A DNA stretch of 64,000 nucleotides from the NCBI GenBank assembly GCA_039707655.1, contig CM077676.1, positions 379,320,114-379,384,113 on the forward strand. The letters are read 5' to 3'. The stretch is from Elymus sibiricus (taxonomy: Eukaryota > Streptophyta > Magnoliopsida > Poales > Poaceae). Below, piece by piece: positions 22,301 through 34,636 of the stretch. A program made the position numbers and the translations under genes. Each line of letters begins with the position of its first letter. The first letter of the stretch is position 1. Under the pieces are notes generated by a model that saw only the letters and a list, made by a program, of their open reading frames with translations, did not search any database and was not told the DNA's origin.

Positions 22301-25300
22301 GAAATTCTCAACAGCAAGAAAAATTCTAAAATTTGGCATACAGAAACTTTGGAATTTTACAAACCAGTAGCAAAAAGAATCAACTCAATTGGACTTATAG
22401 ATTAAAAGTTATAGCTGGTCAAAGTTGTATTAGATCTGGTCAAAATTTGAATTTAAACGAAAATCCAGAATCGGCCACGCCGAAGACGTATTCAGAGAAT
22501 ACGCCTCCACTTATACCGCTTCGGGCGGGCGGGTGAGAGGCTGACGTGCGGGTCCCACTGTCAGGATTAAACAGGGGCGAGGGAGGGAAAAGAGAGAGAG
22601 CGGCGCTTTCGCCGGCGATACTCCGGCGAGGAGTCCACGGCGGTCGCCGGAGTTGGGCGGGATGGACTCAGGGCAGTACGGCAAACACGTACGTACCCGG
22701 AGTGACGGCGGGGGTGGACGGACGGCGTCGGAATCTTCCTCTCCAGAGACGGCCGCGGCGGAGCTTCTCGGTCCCAGCGATTCCGGCGACAATCCGGCGA
22801 GCTCTCGGTACCTTCGTGCTCAGGAGGTCTCCACGGTCTCGGGGGTAGCAGTGGTTGGAGCTGGGGTGGGCTAGAATGAGTGCACGGTGGTGGGGGATCC
22901 GCGGCTGTCTCCGGCGATCAACGGCGGCGAGAGGCCCTCCCGGCCTTGCCGCGCTCGTGGGGGAGTAGCTTGTGGCCAAGTGAGGAGCGAGTGATGATCA
23001 GAACGAGTCGGGGCAGCTGCTATTTATAGATGGAGCTTGCCCGCTCTCTTGTGCCCACCGGAGTTGAGCTGCAGAGGAGGAGAGGAGAGGATAGGCTCGG
23101 GCGCGGCGTGGGGATAAGCAGAGGAGCACAGGGCAACGCGGTGCACGTGTGCGGCCACAGTGGCGCGCACTACGCGGAGAACGCGGGCACGCGAGCCCAC
23201 TGTTCCGCCGCTTAGCTCTCAGCCGCTTCCGGCGAACGGCTTGCCGGCGTCGGGGAGGAATAGGGAGAGGGTAGGGTGGCGCTCTGGGGTTGGCTGCGGG
23301 ACTGGGGCACGATGAGGTGTCGCGGGGAGGGAGAATGGGCGGTGGCCGAGGGCCCCGACGCACAGAGCGCGGCGAGCGCATGCAGTGCACCGCGCTCTCA
23401 CGTGGTCACCGTGTGCACTGGCACGCGGGGTGCTTTCGGCGCTGCCACACTATGTCCACCGTATTGTCCCTTCAACGCGGTGCCTAAAAATGCTCTTCGC
23501 TTGACAGGTGGCTCACTGCAGGTGACTAGAGGAAGCAGCAAAGTTTCTGGACAGAAACTTGCTCCAAGCACTGAGGACAAATGGCTGGGAGTTTTTAGCT
23601 GATTTTTGGTGGTTAAGCATTACTTAGGAAGGTGGTCATGTGGTAGAAATTTCAGCTTAAAAAGATCAAGGAATAATATAGTTGCTTCACAAAGTGACTT
23701 TTCTGTCCAGAAGCAAAAACATTTTCCTTGGCTGAAAATTTCCAAATGACCATGGGATATTTTTTCATAGAAAGGTGAGGCATGATCCAAAGAATATTTG
23801 TGAATTTTCTTGGAATTTTTAGAGCAATAAAAATAGGGGTTGCTTCATAGCTATGTGAGAAAATGGGCATTTTTAGAGAGAAAAAGAATATAATGCCATT
23901 AAATAAAAATACCCAATGGCATTATGGTGAGAGGGATGAGGTCTAGGGAGGGTTTATGAATGATAGAACCCACTTGGAAGAAAATCAAAAATAAATCCAA
24001 GTGGTAAGTCCAAAAGAATTGACAGAAAACCTCAAATGCAAATAAAATATTCAATAAACCCAAATAAATGGAAAAGACAAAATCCAGGGTGTTACAGGGC
24101 CCACCCTGGGTCACTGACCAGTGGGTCCCATGGGCCCGGTTGACCGCGTTGACCCAGTCAACGTGCTGACTGGGCAGCCCTGTGCCACTGACCACTGGGC
24201 CCCATGCGCTAATTAGTTAGTGGTTAATTATACTGACTAATTAACTAACTTAATCACTCACTCACAGAAGGGCCCCACCGCTAATTTAACCATGTTAATT
24301 TAATTAAACACTGTTAACTCCCTGTGTCACTGACATGTGGGACCCTGCCACTGTTTAAGTGGATAAGGCCGGCCCAGTCAGCTCCTGGGCCCACCAGTCA
24401 GCCTCTGCTGACTGGGCAGTTGACCCAGTCAACTCGGCCCACTGTCAGCCACACATGCACTTCTCTGGGTACACTCTCTGTGTACCCATAGCATTTTATT
24501 CTTTTATTTTCGAAATTAAATAAATCTAGTAAATTCCAGAAAATGATTTTAACTTTGAAAAATCATATAAAATAATCCGTAACTCGGATGAAAATAATTT
24601 ATATATGAAAAACGATCAAAAAAATAAGACGAATCCGAATATGCCATCCACATACCTGTCACATGCCTCCAACACTGCAAACATGGAACCTTCCCCTCTG
24701 GTTCATCTGTCTGACAGATGCCTAAAACCGGGAAAATATTCTTAGATATTTTCCCGCTCCGTCTGTAACGTGTAGCACTGCATTAAGTCACCCCTAGCAC
24801 AACATATTGCCATGTCATGCCTTGTGTTGCATTTGTTTGCTTTATATTTATTTATTTCTTCCCCCTCTTCTCTCCGGTAGACCCCGAGACCGACGCTACT
24901 CCCGAGTATGACTACACTCCTGGCGTCCAGCCCCTTTCAGCAGAGCTTCCAAGCAAGCAAACCCCCTTGCTCATTCCTATATCGCCCATTCTTTCTCTCC
25001 CCTGCTTGCATTAGATTTTGCTACTGTATTTGAATGCTCCTATTTTGATGAATAGCCTGATTTTGTAACCTGCTGTTGATACTTTACCTGTTGTCCTATA
25101 TGCTTAGTATAGGCTGGTTAGTGATCCATCACTGGCCCCGCACCCTTGTCCATGTTGCCATGCCTTGTTTCCGGATGTTTCGATCAACGTGATCGACGTG
25201 CAGAGACCGACACAGCACCGCACACCCCCTTAGTTGTACGACTCTACAGAGCTACTATCGAGTGTCGAGGGTGATACCTCCTACCCCACTTCTGATGATA

Positions 25301-26914
25301 TCTCTGTAGCGTAGCTAGTCAGTTGTGGGTTACCGAGGATGATGCCTCTGTCGTACAGCCCCTCAAGCGTGAACCCTTCGAGGGTGATTCCTCCAAGTTC
25401 ACCTTGACGGTTACATCGAGTAGGAATCCAACGAGGGTGATTCCTCGGATTCCTTCTTGATGTTATGGACACACGGATACCCTGTATTTACCTCAGCCCT
25501 TGTTGAAGTCGGGTCGACCCCGAGGGGTACCCGCAAGAGATATGAAGTCGGGTTGACCGTGAGGCTACCCGCGATATAGTTATGCGGCACGGCCGGGCAG
25601 GCAGACCGCCCAGGAGAGGGATGGGCCTTACCCTTGCCGTAAGTCTGCGAGACGGGGCGACGGGATCACTTATCGTGTATCACTGATCGTCACCGCGCGC
25701 TCCCAACACACTAATGGGTTTGGATATGTGATCTGAGTAGGCCTCTGACCTTTTCGCACTAACCACCACGCGAGAATAGTATGGGCACTCGGCGTCGTAT
25801 GTTTCAGCCAAAGTTCTTCAGACGTCAGCAACTGAGCGGCGCGCGCCCGGGTGGACCGCGACAGCCTGCGTGTGTATACAGGGGCTAGGTCTAGTCCCGG
25901 CCGCGTACGCAACGCGCAGGAGTGCAAAGGGCAATGGGCCCAAGACCCCTGAGCGCTTAGGATGTAGACCGGCGTGCTGGCCTCTCTGCTGAGCCTAGGT
26001 AGGGCTACGGCGTGTCGATCAGCCGAGGCCGGGCATGACCCGATAAAAGTGTGTCCGGCCAGAGTTAATCGAGCGTGTTGGGTAAGTTGGTGCACCCCTG
26101 CAGGGAAGTATATCTATTCGAATAGCCGTGTCCACGGTAACATGATGCTTAGAGAGTATCCCGATCTACTACAACTAGAACTGGATACTTGTGATACTAA
26201 TAATTTGATAGCTCCGGGATTGCTTTCTTGCAGGGAGTCAAGGAAGGATCTCTGGGCATTGGTACTATTACTTATTACTTTATCTTATGCTGCTAATCTG
26301 CACTCTTCTAATGCTGCAAGACGCTGCAAGATGCCAGTCTTCGATAGGCTAGGCCTTCCCTCTATTCTGGCATTTCTGCAGTCTAGTCCACAGATACAGC
26401 CCCCTCTTTTGATACCGATGCATATTAGCATAGATCTGATGTAAGTCTTGCGAGTACTTTGGATGAGTACTCATGGTTGCTTTGCTACCTTCTTTTCCCC
26501 ATACCCGATTGTTGTGATCAGATGACGGAGCCCCGGAGCCAGCTGACCCGATCGACGACTACTACTACCCCGACAGAGCCTACTACTACATGGAGACCGA
26601 CGACCAGGAGTAGTTCGGAGGCTCCCAGGCAGGAGGCCTTTGGCTTTTTGATCTATTTGTTGTTGTTTTGCTCAGCCTTCTTAAGGCATCCTTGTCTAAT
26701 TATGTTTGTACCCAGACATTGTTGCTTTCGCTGACTCTTGTGTAACTCGAGCTTAGGTATTCGAGCCCTCGCGGCCCCTTGCTTGTAATATAAAGCTTGT
26801 ATTATTTTATTTTGTGTCTAGAGTTGTGTTGTGATATCTTCCTGTGAGTCCCTGGGCTTGATCGTGCGCATTTTGCGTGTATGATTAGTGCACGGTCGAG
26901 TCGGGGGCGTCACA
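19302..26914 (+). repeat. 3' LTR of the chromovirus, split by a solo LTR
   Basis: Two parts, 19302-20705 and 24102-26914, align with the 5' LTR. The substitutions visible by eye are a few per hundred bases. It ends GGGGCGTCACA at 26914 and is followed by the duplicated ggggc. Confidence 0.9.
20706..24096 (-). mobile_element. Level-4 solo LTR of another Gypsy family, minus orientation
   Basis: A 3391-bp insert starts tgtggcaccccgac and ends agggtgttaca on the plus strand. Read on the minus strand it starts TGTAACACCCTGG and ends GGGGTGCCACA, the usual TG...CA LTR form. It is flanked by gggcc on both sides (20701-20705 and 24097-24101) and interrupts a sequence that is continuous in the 5' LTR at about 10675-10680. 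No gag, pol, primer site or polypurine tract is seen inside. It contains a GC-rich tract at about 22500-23450, where short open frames occur by chance. The minimal explanation is a complete element collapsed by LTR-LTR recombination. Confidence 0.8.
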
Positions 26915-26919
26915 GGGGC

Positions 26920-27144
26920 CACCCAGGAGCCACAAGCTCAGGGGGCGCGCCTACCCCCCAGGCCGCGCCCCCAGGCTTGTGGGCCCCTGGCACCTCCGTT
27001 TACCCTAATTCCAACGCTATAGGTACCTATTCGTCCAGAAAGAAATAAGAAAGAAAGAATCATCGCGTTTTACGATACGGAGCCGCCGCCACCACCTGTT
27101 CTTCATCGGCAGGGCTGATCTGGAGTCCGTTCTGGGCTCCGGAG
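26920..27144 (+). repeat. Level-2 3' LTR, second piece
   Basis: Continues the Athila LTR (cacccaggagccacaagctcag) from where it stopped at 9280 and runs to cggag (27140-27144), where the Copia LTR begins. Corresponds to about 1935-2155 of the 5' LTR. Confidence 0.9.
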
Positions 27145-29258
27145 TGTAGGGAAACGCGACAGAAAACAAAAAAAATTGGTACAGCGAGCACGCCCAGGAT
27201 CACTATGGAGACTGCATACAAGGTTTGATCTGATCCGTACCGACTCGAAGCGCAGCGGAAGAAGAGTCGGAGTAGATCGTCGGTGCAGATCCCTGCAGCT
27301 AGGATTTACAACCTCCTAACCGCAAGGATGTACTCCCTCGCCGGACAGCCCTTCGGGAGGCGGTCGGACAGTCCCCCGGACGATGTCGCGGACAGCTCTT
27401 CGGGAGGACCCTCGAAACTCGAACCGAAACTCGGACAGCCCTTCGGGAGGACACTCGAACAGCCCCTCGGGCAAAAGATAAGAACTATGACCTATCTACG
27501 GGGTTGCACACATATGGTGTCAGCTATCCGGCAGGGCTTCGCCGTCCAGAACTAGTTCCTGCTGGAACCCAGACAGCCTTTCGGCTCTACGAAACTATTT
27601 CGCTGGGAGGGAGAGAGAAGCCAGACAAGTCAAATGGCATGTGTATGAGAGCAAGGATGATCTGATTTTGGAGAGCCCTCTCCACCTCTATTTATAGGAG
27701 GAGCAAGGGGTAGAGGAAAGAGGTGAAAAAGACCAAAAGGACCTTCCTAGGATCTTTCCACCACATGCCACATAAGGATGTGTAGAACATATCCACCATG
27801 AGGTGGAAGGACACCTCAAGGAGGGCCCCCCATGCCATGGCCGAAATTGTGCAGCCCCTTTGGGGGGCTCCACCTCCCTTTCACACACCAAAAGTGGTTT
27901 TCTTCTAGAAGAAAAACCCCATTTGCAAATCAGCCCAAAAAGTGCTTTTCACTATTCATGAAGACATTTTTCTGCGTCCGTTAAAACACAAATTATTTCT
28001 GTGTCCCTAGAATAATTCTAGAACCCACCAAAACAATTTTGAACGCATTCCGAAACAATTTCGGAACAATGTTTCTTCAGCACAAAGCAACCAAAGCGGT
28101 TCCGGCTGCTCCGGAACACTTCTGGTTTTTGTCCCGGAAAATTCCCAGAAGTTTCCAGAACACTTCTGGCATCCTCCAAGAATTTCCAGGCATGTGCCAG
28201 AACCAATTTGACTTAATGGAATACCCTGAAACAACTTTTCAGTTTCACCGGAACTATTCCGGTGTTCTCTCCGGAACGTTTCCGTTTCGTCCGAAACTTT
28301 TTCGGTGATTTTCTCTCAGACTCCCCGTCTAGTATTCAGCAGATAGATGACCCTTAAGCGTGTGACCCTATAGGTTCGGTGAAGTATAGATATGACCCGG
28401 AACTCTTTCCGATCAATGATCAACATCGGAGCCGTGGACACCCATATTGACCCCTATACCCACACGAATGAATATTCGAGTGAACCTCCAGTTGCCGTGT
28501 GCTATTCCTGTTGCTTCACGATATATTACAAATACCCGAGGTGAGATTTATTGCATCCCCGTGGATCAACAACTTGTCCACTATGCAAGTTACCTCGTTA
28601 CCGGTTTTGTTCTCTTTACTCGTTTCCGTGTTCCGGCATCCCAGTGATCAAATCACAATGTGTCTGGCCAGACGATGATGGATACCGTAACACCGAGAGG
28701 GCCCGAGAATATCTCTCCATCGTCGGAGGAGCAAATCCCAATCTTGAGCTATCTTGTTACTTGCCATACTTTTCCGTGAACCCGTAAGCCGCCGTAATAG
28801 CCACCCATTTACGGATGACGTTTAACAAACCCCAAAGTTCACGAAGCAAGTATGAAGGAACTCGATACTCTCATGGTCTAAGGAATTATGCAAACATTAA
28901 CTATCTCTGTGTTATTAACCATTAACTTGTGACGAATGAATCTCATAGCATAAGATCAATTTGGGTCGATTCAACACAAGTGTTCTACTAACATTGTGCC
29001 CTCAAAATTGCTGGCATTGACATGCCCATGATCAGGAAAACATGATCATCATGCAATACTTGAGCCAATCTTAGAGGCAAGACTAGGAATACATTTTACC
29101 GTTTATTATACCACACGTGCACATGAGTTTCCCTCCGAGCCTCGTGGTTATTGTAGACTCGTGAATCATTGCAGTTATAGCATGGAACATAAACATTCAT
29201 TACAAACTCGGAGATACAAAATAACTGTTATTACTGCCTCTAGGTCATATCTCCTACA
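27145..29258 (-). repeat. 3' LTR of the first Copia element
   Basis: Minus-strand 3' LTR. TATA box TATAAATAGAGG on the minus strand at 27685-27696. Downstream of it (lower coordinates) the transcribed part carries repeated cagcccttcgggagg units (27340-27475). Matches 34637-36752 with few differences. Confidence 0.9.
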
Positions 29259-29289
29259 GACTCCCACTTGCACTAGAGTCATAATCCAG

Positions 29290-32200
29290 TTACATGGCTT
29301 CCCTAACACCAATGGCTGTCCGGTGCTGCTCATGCTTTGCTCGTGGTAGAGGCTTTGTCATCGGGTCTGACACGTTTAGATCCATGTGAACTTTGCGTAC
29401 TTTCACTAAACCCGCTTCGACATGATGTCGAATGAGTTTATATTTGCGTTCAATATGTCTTGTCTTATGGTGCGAACTTGGCTCCCTTGCTTGAGCCACG
29501 GCGCCACTATTATCACAATAGATCTCCACCGGGTCCAGAGCACTTGGAACCACACCAAGGTCTTCAAGAAATTGCTTGATCCATACCGCCTCCTTGGAGG
29601 CTTCTGAAGCAGCAACATATTCCGCCTCCGTCGTAGAATCCGCTACAGTCTTTTGTTTGGAACTTTTCCAATCAACTGCGCCGCCGTTCAATATGAAAAC
29701 ATAGCTTGATTGAGATTTGAAGTCATCTGGGTCAGTCATGAAGCCTGCATCAGTGTAACCATTTACAATGAGCTCTTCATCACCTCCGTACACAAGGAGT
29801 AAATCCTTGGTCCTTCTGAGGTACTTAAGAATACCCTTGACTGCGGCCCAGTGTTCCAATCCTGGATCACTTTGGTACCGGCTGCTAACACTTAGCGCAT
29901 AGGAAACGTCCGGTCTTGTACATAGCATGGCATACATAATAGAACCAACTGCCGAGGCATATGGAACATCAATCATTTGTACTCGCTCATCGAGAGTCCG
30001 AGGACACTGATTCTTGCAAAGCACTGTGCCAGGTGACATGGGGAGTAGCCCTTTCTTGGAGTTCTCCATGTTGAATCTTTTCAACACCTTGTCAATGTAC
30101 GTGCTTTGGCTAAGCGCTATTAGGCGTCTTGATCTATCTCTATAGATTCTAATGCCCAATACATACGCCGCTTCGCCTAAGTCTTTCATTGAAAAACTTT
30201 TCTTCAATGAGTCTTTTATTTCGTTAAGAAAATTCACGTCATTTCCAATCAATAATATGTCATCCACATACAAGATTAGAAATGCTTTTGCGCTCCCACT
30301 AAACTTCTTGTAAACACAAGATTCTTCGTCATTCCTGATGAAGCCAAACTGTTTGACCACTTCATAAAAACGAATGTTCCAGCTCCTTGACGCTTGCTTC
30401 AGACCATAAATGGCTTTCTGAAGTTTGCATACCTTTCCAGCATCCTTATGAACGACAAAACCTTCTGGCTGTATCATGTATACATCCTCTTTGAGGTTTC
30501 CATTTAGGAAAGCCGTTTTGACGTCCATCTGCCATATTTCATAATCAAAATAAGCAGCAATTGCTAGTAATATCCGAACAGACCTAAGCATAGCTACGGG
30601 CGAGAAAGTCTCGTCGTAGTCCACTCCTGGAACTTGCGTGAACCCTTTCGCGACAAGTCTAGCTTTGTGGATAATAATGTTACCATCTGCGTTCGTCTTT
30701 CTTTTGAAAATCCATTTACAACCAATGGGCTTTACGCCCTCTAGAAGTTCTTCCAAGTTCCAAACTTGATTTTCGTACATGGATTCCATCTCGGATTTCA
30801 TGGCCTTGTGCCCTTCCTTTGAGCTGGGCCCCGCCATCGCTTCCTTGTAGTGCGCAGGTTCATCGTCTTCAAGAATGAAGATTTCGTTATGAAACCATTC
30901 AGGTGGCTGGATAGCCCTACCTGATCTGCGCGGTTCAGTTACAACATGGTCTGAAGTTTCCGCATCACATGCGACAACTTTCGGCTCGGTTGTAGGGATA
31001 ATTAGCGCAATTTCTTCCGGTTCCTTAGCCATATCAACAGTTGCCGAAGATTCAATAATCTCATCAAGTTGTACTGTCCTCCCACTCACTTCTTTAACGA
31101 GAAACTCTTTCTCGAGAAAGACTCCGTTTTTAGCGACAAACACTCTGCACTCGGAGGGTTGGTAGAAAGAATACCCAACGGTTTCCTTGGGATAACCTAC
31201 AAAGTAACATTTGTCTGATCTAGGATCGAGTTTGCTTGGTTGTAAACGTTTTACATAAGCTTCACAACCCCAGATTTTGAGATGTGACAAATTGGGTTTC
31301 TTCCCATTCCATAACTCATATGGTGTCATCTCAACAGACTTAGACGGTGATCTGTTTAATGTGTGAGCTGCAGTGAGTAGTGCGTGACCCCAAAAAGATA
31401 TCGGTAGATCTGTAAGAGACATCATCGACCTTACCATGTCTAACAGGGTTCGGTTACGTCTTTCTGACACTCCGTTTCGCTGTGGAGTTCCAGGAGGCGT
31501 AAGATGTGAAATGATTCCACGATCACTCAGATGTTGGCCAAACTCATGACTAAGGTATTCCCCCCGCGATCAGACCGCAGAAACTTAATCTTTTTGTCAT
31601 GATGATTTTCTACCTCATTCTGAAATTCTTTGAACTTTTCAAAGGTTTCCGACTTATGCTTCATTAAGTAGATATAGCCATACCGACTTAAATCATCAGT
31701 AAAAGTCACGAAGTAGAAATACCCACCCGTGCGGCTGTGTTCATTGGACCACATACATCACTATGTATTATTTCCAATAATTCACCCGCCCGTTCAGGAT
31801 GACCCGTGAACGGCATCTTGGTCATTTTCCCCATCAAGCAAGCTTCACATGTGTCAAATGATTCAAAATCAAAGGATGGTAAAACTCCATCTTTATGGAG
31901 TCTTTGCAGGCATTTCTTTCCGATGTGGCCAAGGCGACAGTGCCACATGAAAGTGGTGGTGGTATCAGCCTTCTTAAGGCGTTTAGCATTCACGTTAAAG
32001 ACATCATTTCCACATTCAAGATTTAGAATGAAAAGGCCCCCAACAATGGGTGCAAATCCATAAAACATATCCTTACAATAAAGTGAACAACCATTGTTCT
32101 CAGACTTGTACGAATACCCATCGTGTACTAAACATGATCCGGAGATAATGTTTCTACACAACAGTGGAACAAAATAACATTTATTCAGTTCTAAGATAAA

Positions 32201-33250
32201 TCCCGAAGGGAGACGTAGAGGCATAATGCTGACGGCTTGAGCGGCGATCCCAGCGCCGTTCCCGACGCGCATCACGACTTCATTCTTTGCTAGTTTGCGC
32301 ACCTTCTGAAGTCCCTGTATCGAGTTGCAAATGTGAGCAACCGATCCGGTATCAAATACCCAAGACTTAGAATTTTCGCTAGCAAGCAGAACGTCAATGA
32401 CATTAACTTGTATAACAATTATACCTTTTCCGGTTTTCTCGGACTTCTTATCTTCCAGATACTTCTTGCAGTTTCTCTTCCAGTGTCCTGTGCCCTTGCA
32501 GTAGAAGCACTCAGTTTCATTCTTGGCTCCGCCCTTAGAGATGCTTTGGGAGCCGGTCTTACCGGCGCCCTTGCCTTTCTTTGGCTTGCCTTTCTTTTTG
32601 AAACTGGCGGTTTTATTCACAAGCAACACTTGCTTGCGATTTTTCCGCAGTCCTCCTTCCGTAGTTTTTAGCATGGCGAGCACCTCTTCCGGTGTCTTCT
32701 TCATCATACTCATGTTGTGGTTCATGATAAAACCGTCGTAAGACGGGGGGAGTGAAGAAAGCAGCATGTCCATCATACGGTTAGGTGGAAGTGGAAACTC
32801 CAGGGTTTTAAGCCTTTCAGCATAGCCAATCATTGTGACTACGTGTTCGCCAACTGAACTACCCTCAGCCATCTTGCATTCCATCAAGGCCTTCATGACA
32901 TCAAATCGTTCAGACCTTGCGGTTTCCTTGTACAGGGCATCCAAATCCCGGATCATATCGCGGGGTTTATGGAATTCAAAACATTTTTGAAGCCCTGCAC
33001 TCATGCAAGCTAGCATGAGGCACTGCACTAAGTTATGATCATCATCCTTAGTGGCCCAGACATTTTGTTCCTCTTCCGGGGCATCAGCCGCCGGTTTGGC
33101 TGGAAGAGCATTTTCAAGCACATACATTTTCTTAGCGCTCCTGAGGACAATCCTCAGGTTACGGACCCAGTCCGCATAGTTGTTTCCAGTCGCAGCTAAC
33201 TTCTCTTTCTCTAACATCGGGCCTAAGTTGAACGCGGTGTTGCGAGCCAT
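29290..33250 (-). pseudogene. Copia gag-pol polyprotein, two frameshifts
   Basis: ATG at 33250 (MARNTAFNLGPMLEKEKL). Domains on the minus strand: UBN2/gag to about 32560; zinc knuckle CFYCKGTGHWKRNC near 32500; protease FDTGSVAHIC near 32345; GAG-pre-integrase and integrase zinc finger WHCRLGHIGKKCLQRLH to CEAC near 31950-31840; integrase core DVCGP, SDRGG, and NGVSERRNRT near 31480; reverse transcriptase with YVDD at 30260-30271; RNase H with ADSTTEAEYVAASEA near 29620. The stop is at 29290-29292. The frame changes near 31730 and again near 31560, both within integrase. The last piece alone is 726 codons. With only two breaks this is the best-preserved retrotransposon coding region in the window. 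Confidence 0.88.
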
Positions 33251-34636
33251 TTGATCTACAACAGAAAACACAAGTTTCACTTAGACTTTGTTCATAATGA
33301 TTTTGGCACTAGTGAATAAACAATTTTATTCTAAAGTGCGCTCCCACTCAAATCAATATCTCTCAAAATTGATTATGAGTGATTCAAAATCCACATTTAA
33401 ATTCAACGCCATTGATGTGGACATCACTGATGACGAGAATTTTAATCGGTAGGCAAACTTGCCGATCACATCTCTATGTGACTTTTGTTCATCTTTCGAT
33501 GGGCGTGTTCCGAGCTCAGGACTATCCTGCCTGAACGTCAAAGACAACCAAGTGATCTTGCTGCGAGTTCTGACCTCACCCGCCTCATTCCTCTCAATTT
33601 GTTCGTACCCATGTGGACATGGCGCACCCCGAAAAGATACGAATTTCAGACGGTGCTACACTTGGGTGAACACGAACTACTTTGATATTTTTAAGTGAGA
33701 GATCACCCTAATAAAAAGCGACTACCGCGCAATCAAGAAGGGTGTATCATAAGGGATAAACATCTCAGGCAATTCATAATTAGCATGATATGGTATAGCC
33801 CCTTCTGATGGAGAAGTCAAGTATTTCTTCGTCTTTGGCATTTGCGTCGGAGTTCACCTTCGCGAAGATTGCCACCACCTTGTCGATGCACCAAATAATA
33901 TTGCCATCTCTATAGCTAATAAAATAAGTGCATTACTTAAGGTTGACACGCAGGTCATTAAAGTGACAATCATATGGCTCCAGCCATCATGCCGAATCAT
34001 GACACGCAGGTCATGTTAATAAATTTACATCATATAGTCATCTCATACATAATCGAATTAATATGAGCTTTGCTATACCACATCACATGCACTTCCTGCA
34101 AAACCAAGTTAGACGCCTCTAATCGGTTTATGCAAAATTTTATTTTTCGTGGCTTCTAAGGTTTTGACTTAAACCGCAGCTACCAACGTATTATCATTAA
34201 GTATGATTATTCAAGTCGCTAGATTAATATCTCGGGGTGTATGCAACACGAGATAATTAAATCTCGAGCCCCATACTAAAGTTCGTCATACGCATGACCC
34301 CCGTGCAGATCATATCTGCATTGCCCTTTCGTTTGCGAATTTCATCTTTCTTTTGACTATGGCGGAACCCAAAGAACTGAAGCACTTCGTTGATCAATCA
34401 GGATCGCGGATTGCCAGAACTTTGTGAAATTCCACCATGCTGTCTCGAGATCAGAAATACGCAAATTCTAGGGAAGCAACAAGAACATCGGGTAACAGAT
34501 TTCATCTGCTACCCGCATAAATAATTTTCAGCAATAGATCTCATCTACTCCAAAATTATATTATGCAATACCCATACATCTCCATGTATTCTAGATCGCA
34601 ACCTGCATCTACGCATAGCATGGCTCATGATGCCAC
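33251..34636 (-). other. Copia 5' leader between LTR and gag
   Basis: About 1.4 kb without a coding signal. Next to the LTR the minus strand reads GTGGCATCATGAGCC, a diverged primer-binding site. The leader is strongly similar to 60180-61508 in the second Copia element, although the coding regions of the two are very different in quality. Confidence 0.6.

Larger units (their letters stand above)
9281..26914 (+). mobile_element. Level-3 Gypsy chromovirus (Tekay/Del-like), full length with a nested solo LTR
   Basis: TGTAACACCCC...GGGGCGTCACA, flanked by the five-base duplication ggggc (9276-9280 and 26915-26919). It has a 4238-bp 5' LTR and a 3' LTR of about 4.2 kb once the solo LTR (20706-24096) and its duplicated pentamer are removed. 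The internal region of 5.8 kb contains, in order, an extra frame, gag with a zinc knuckle, protease, reverse transcriptase, RNase H, integrase and a C-terminal chromodomain. That order and the chromodomain place it in the chromovirus branch. The coding region is disabled by several frameshifts and stops. I cannot name the Triticeae family with confidence. Confidence 0.9.
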
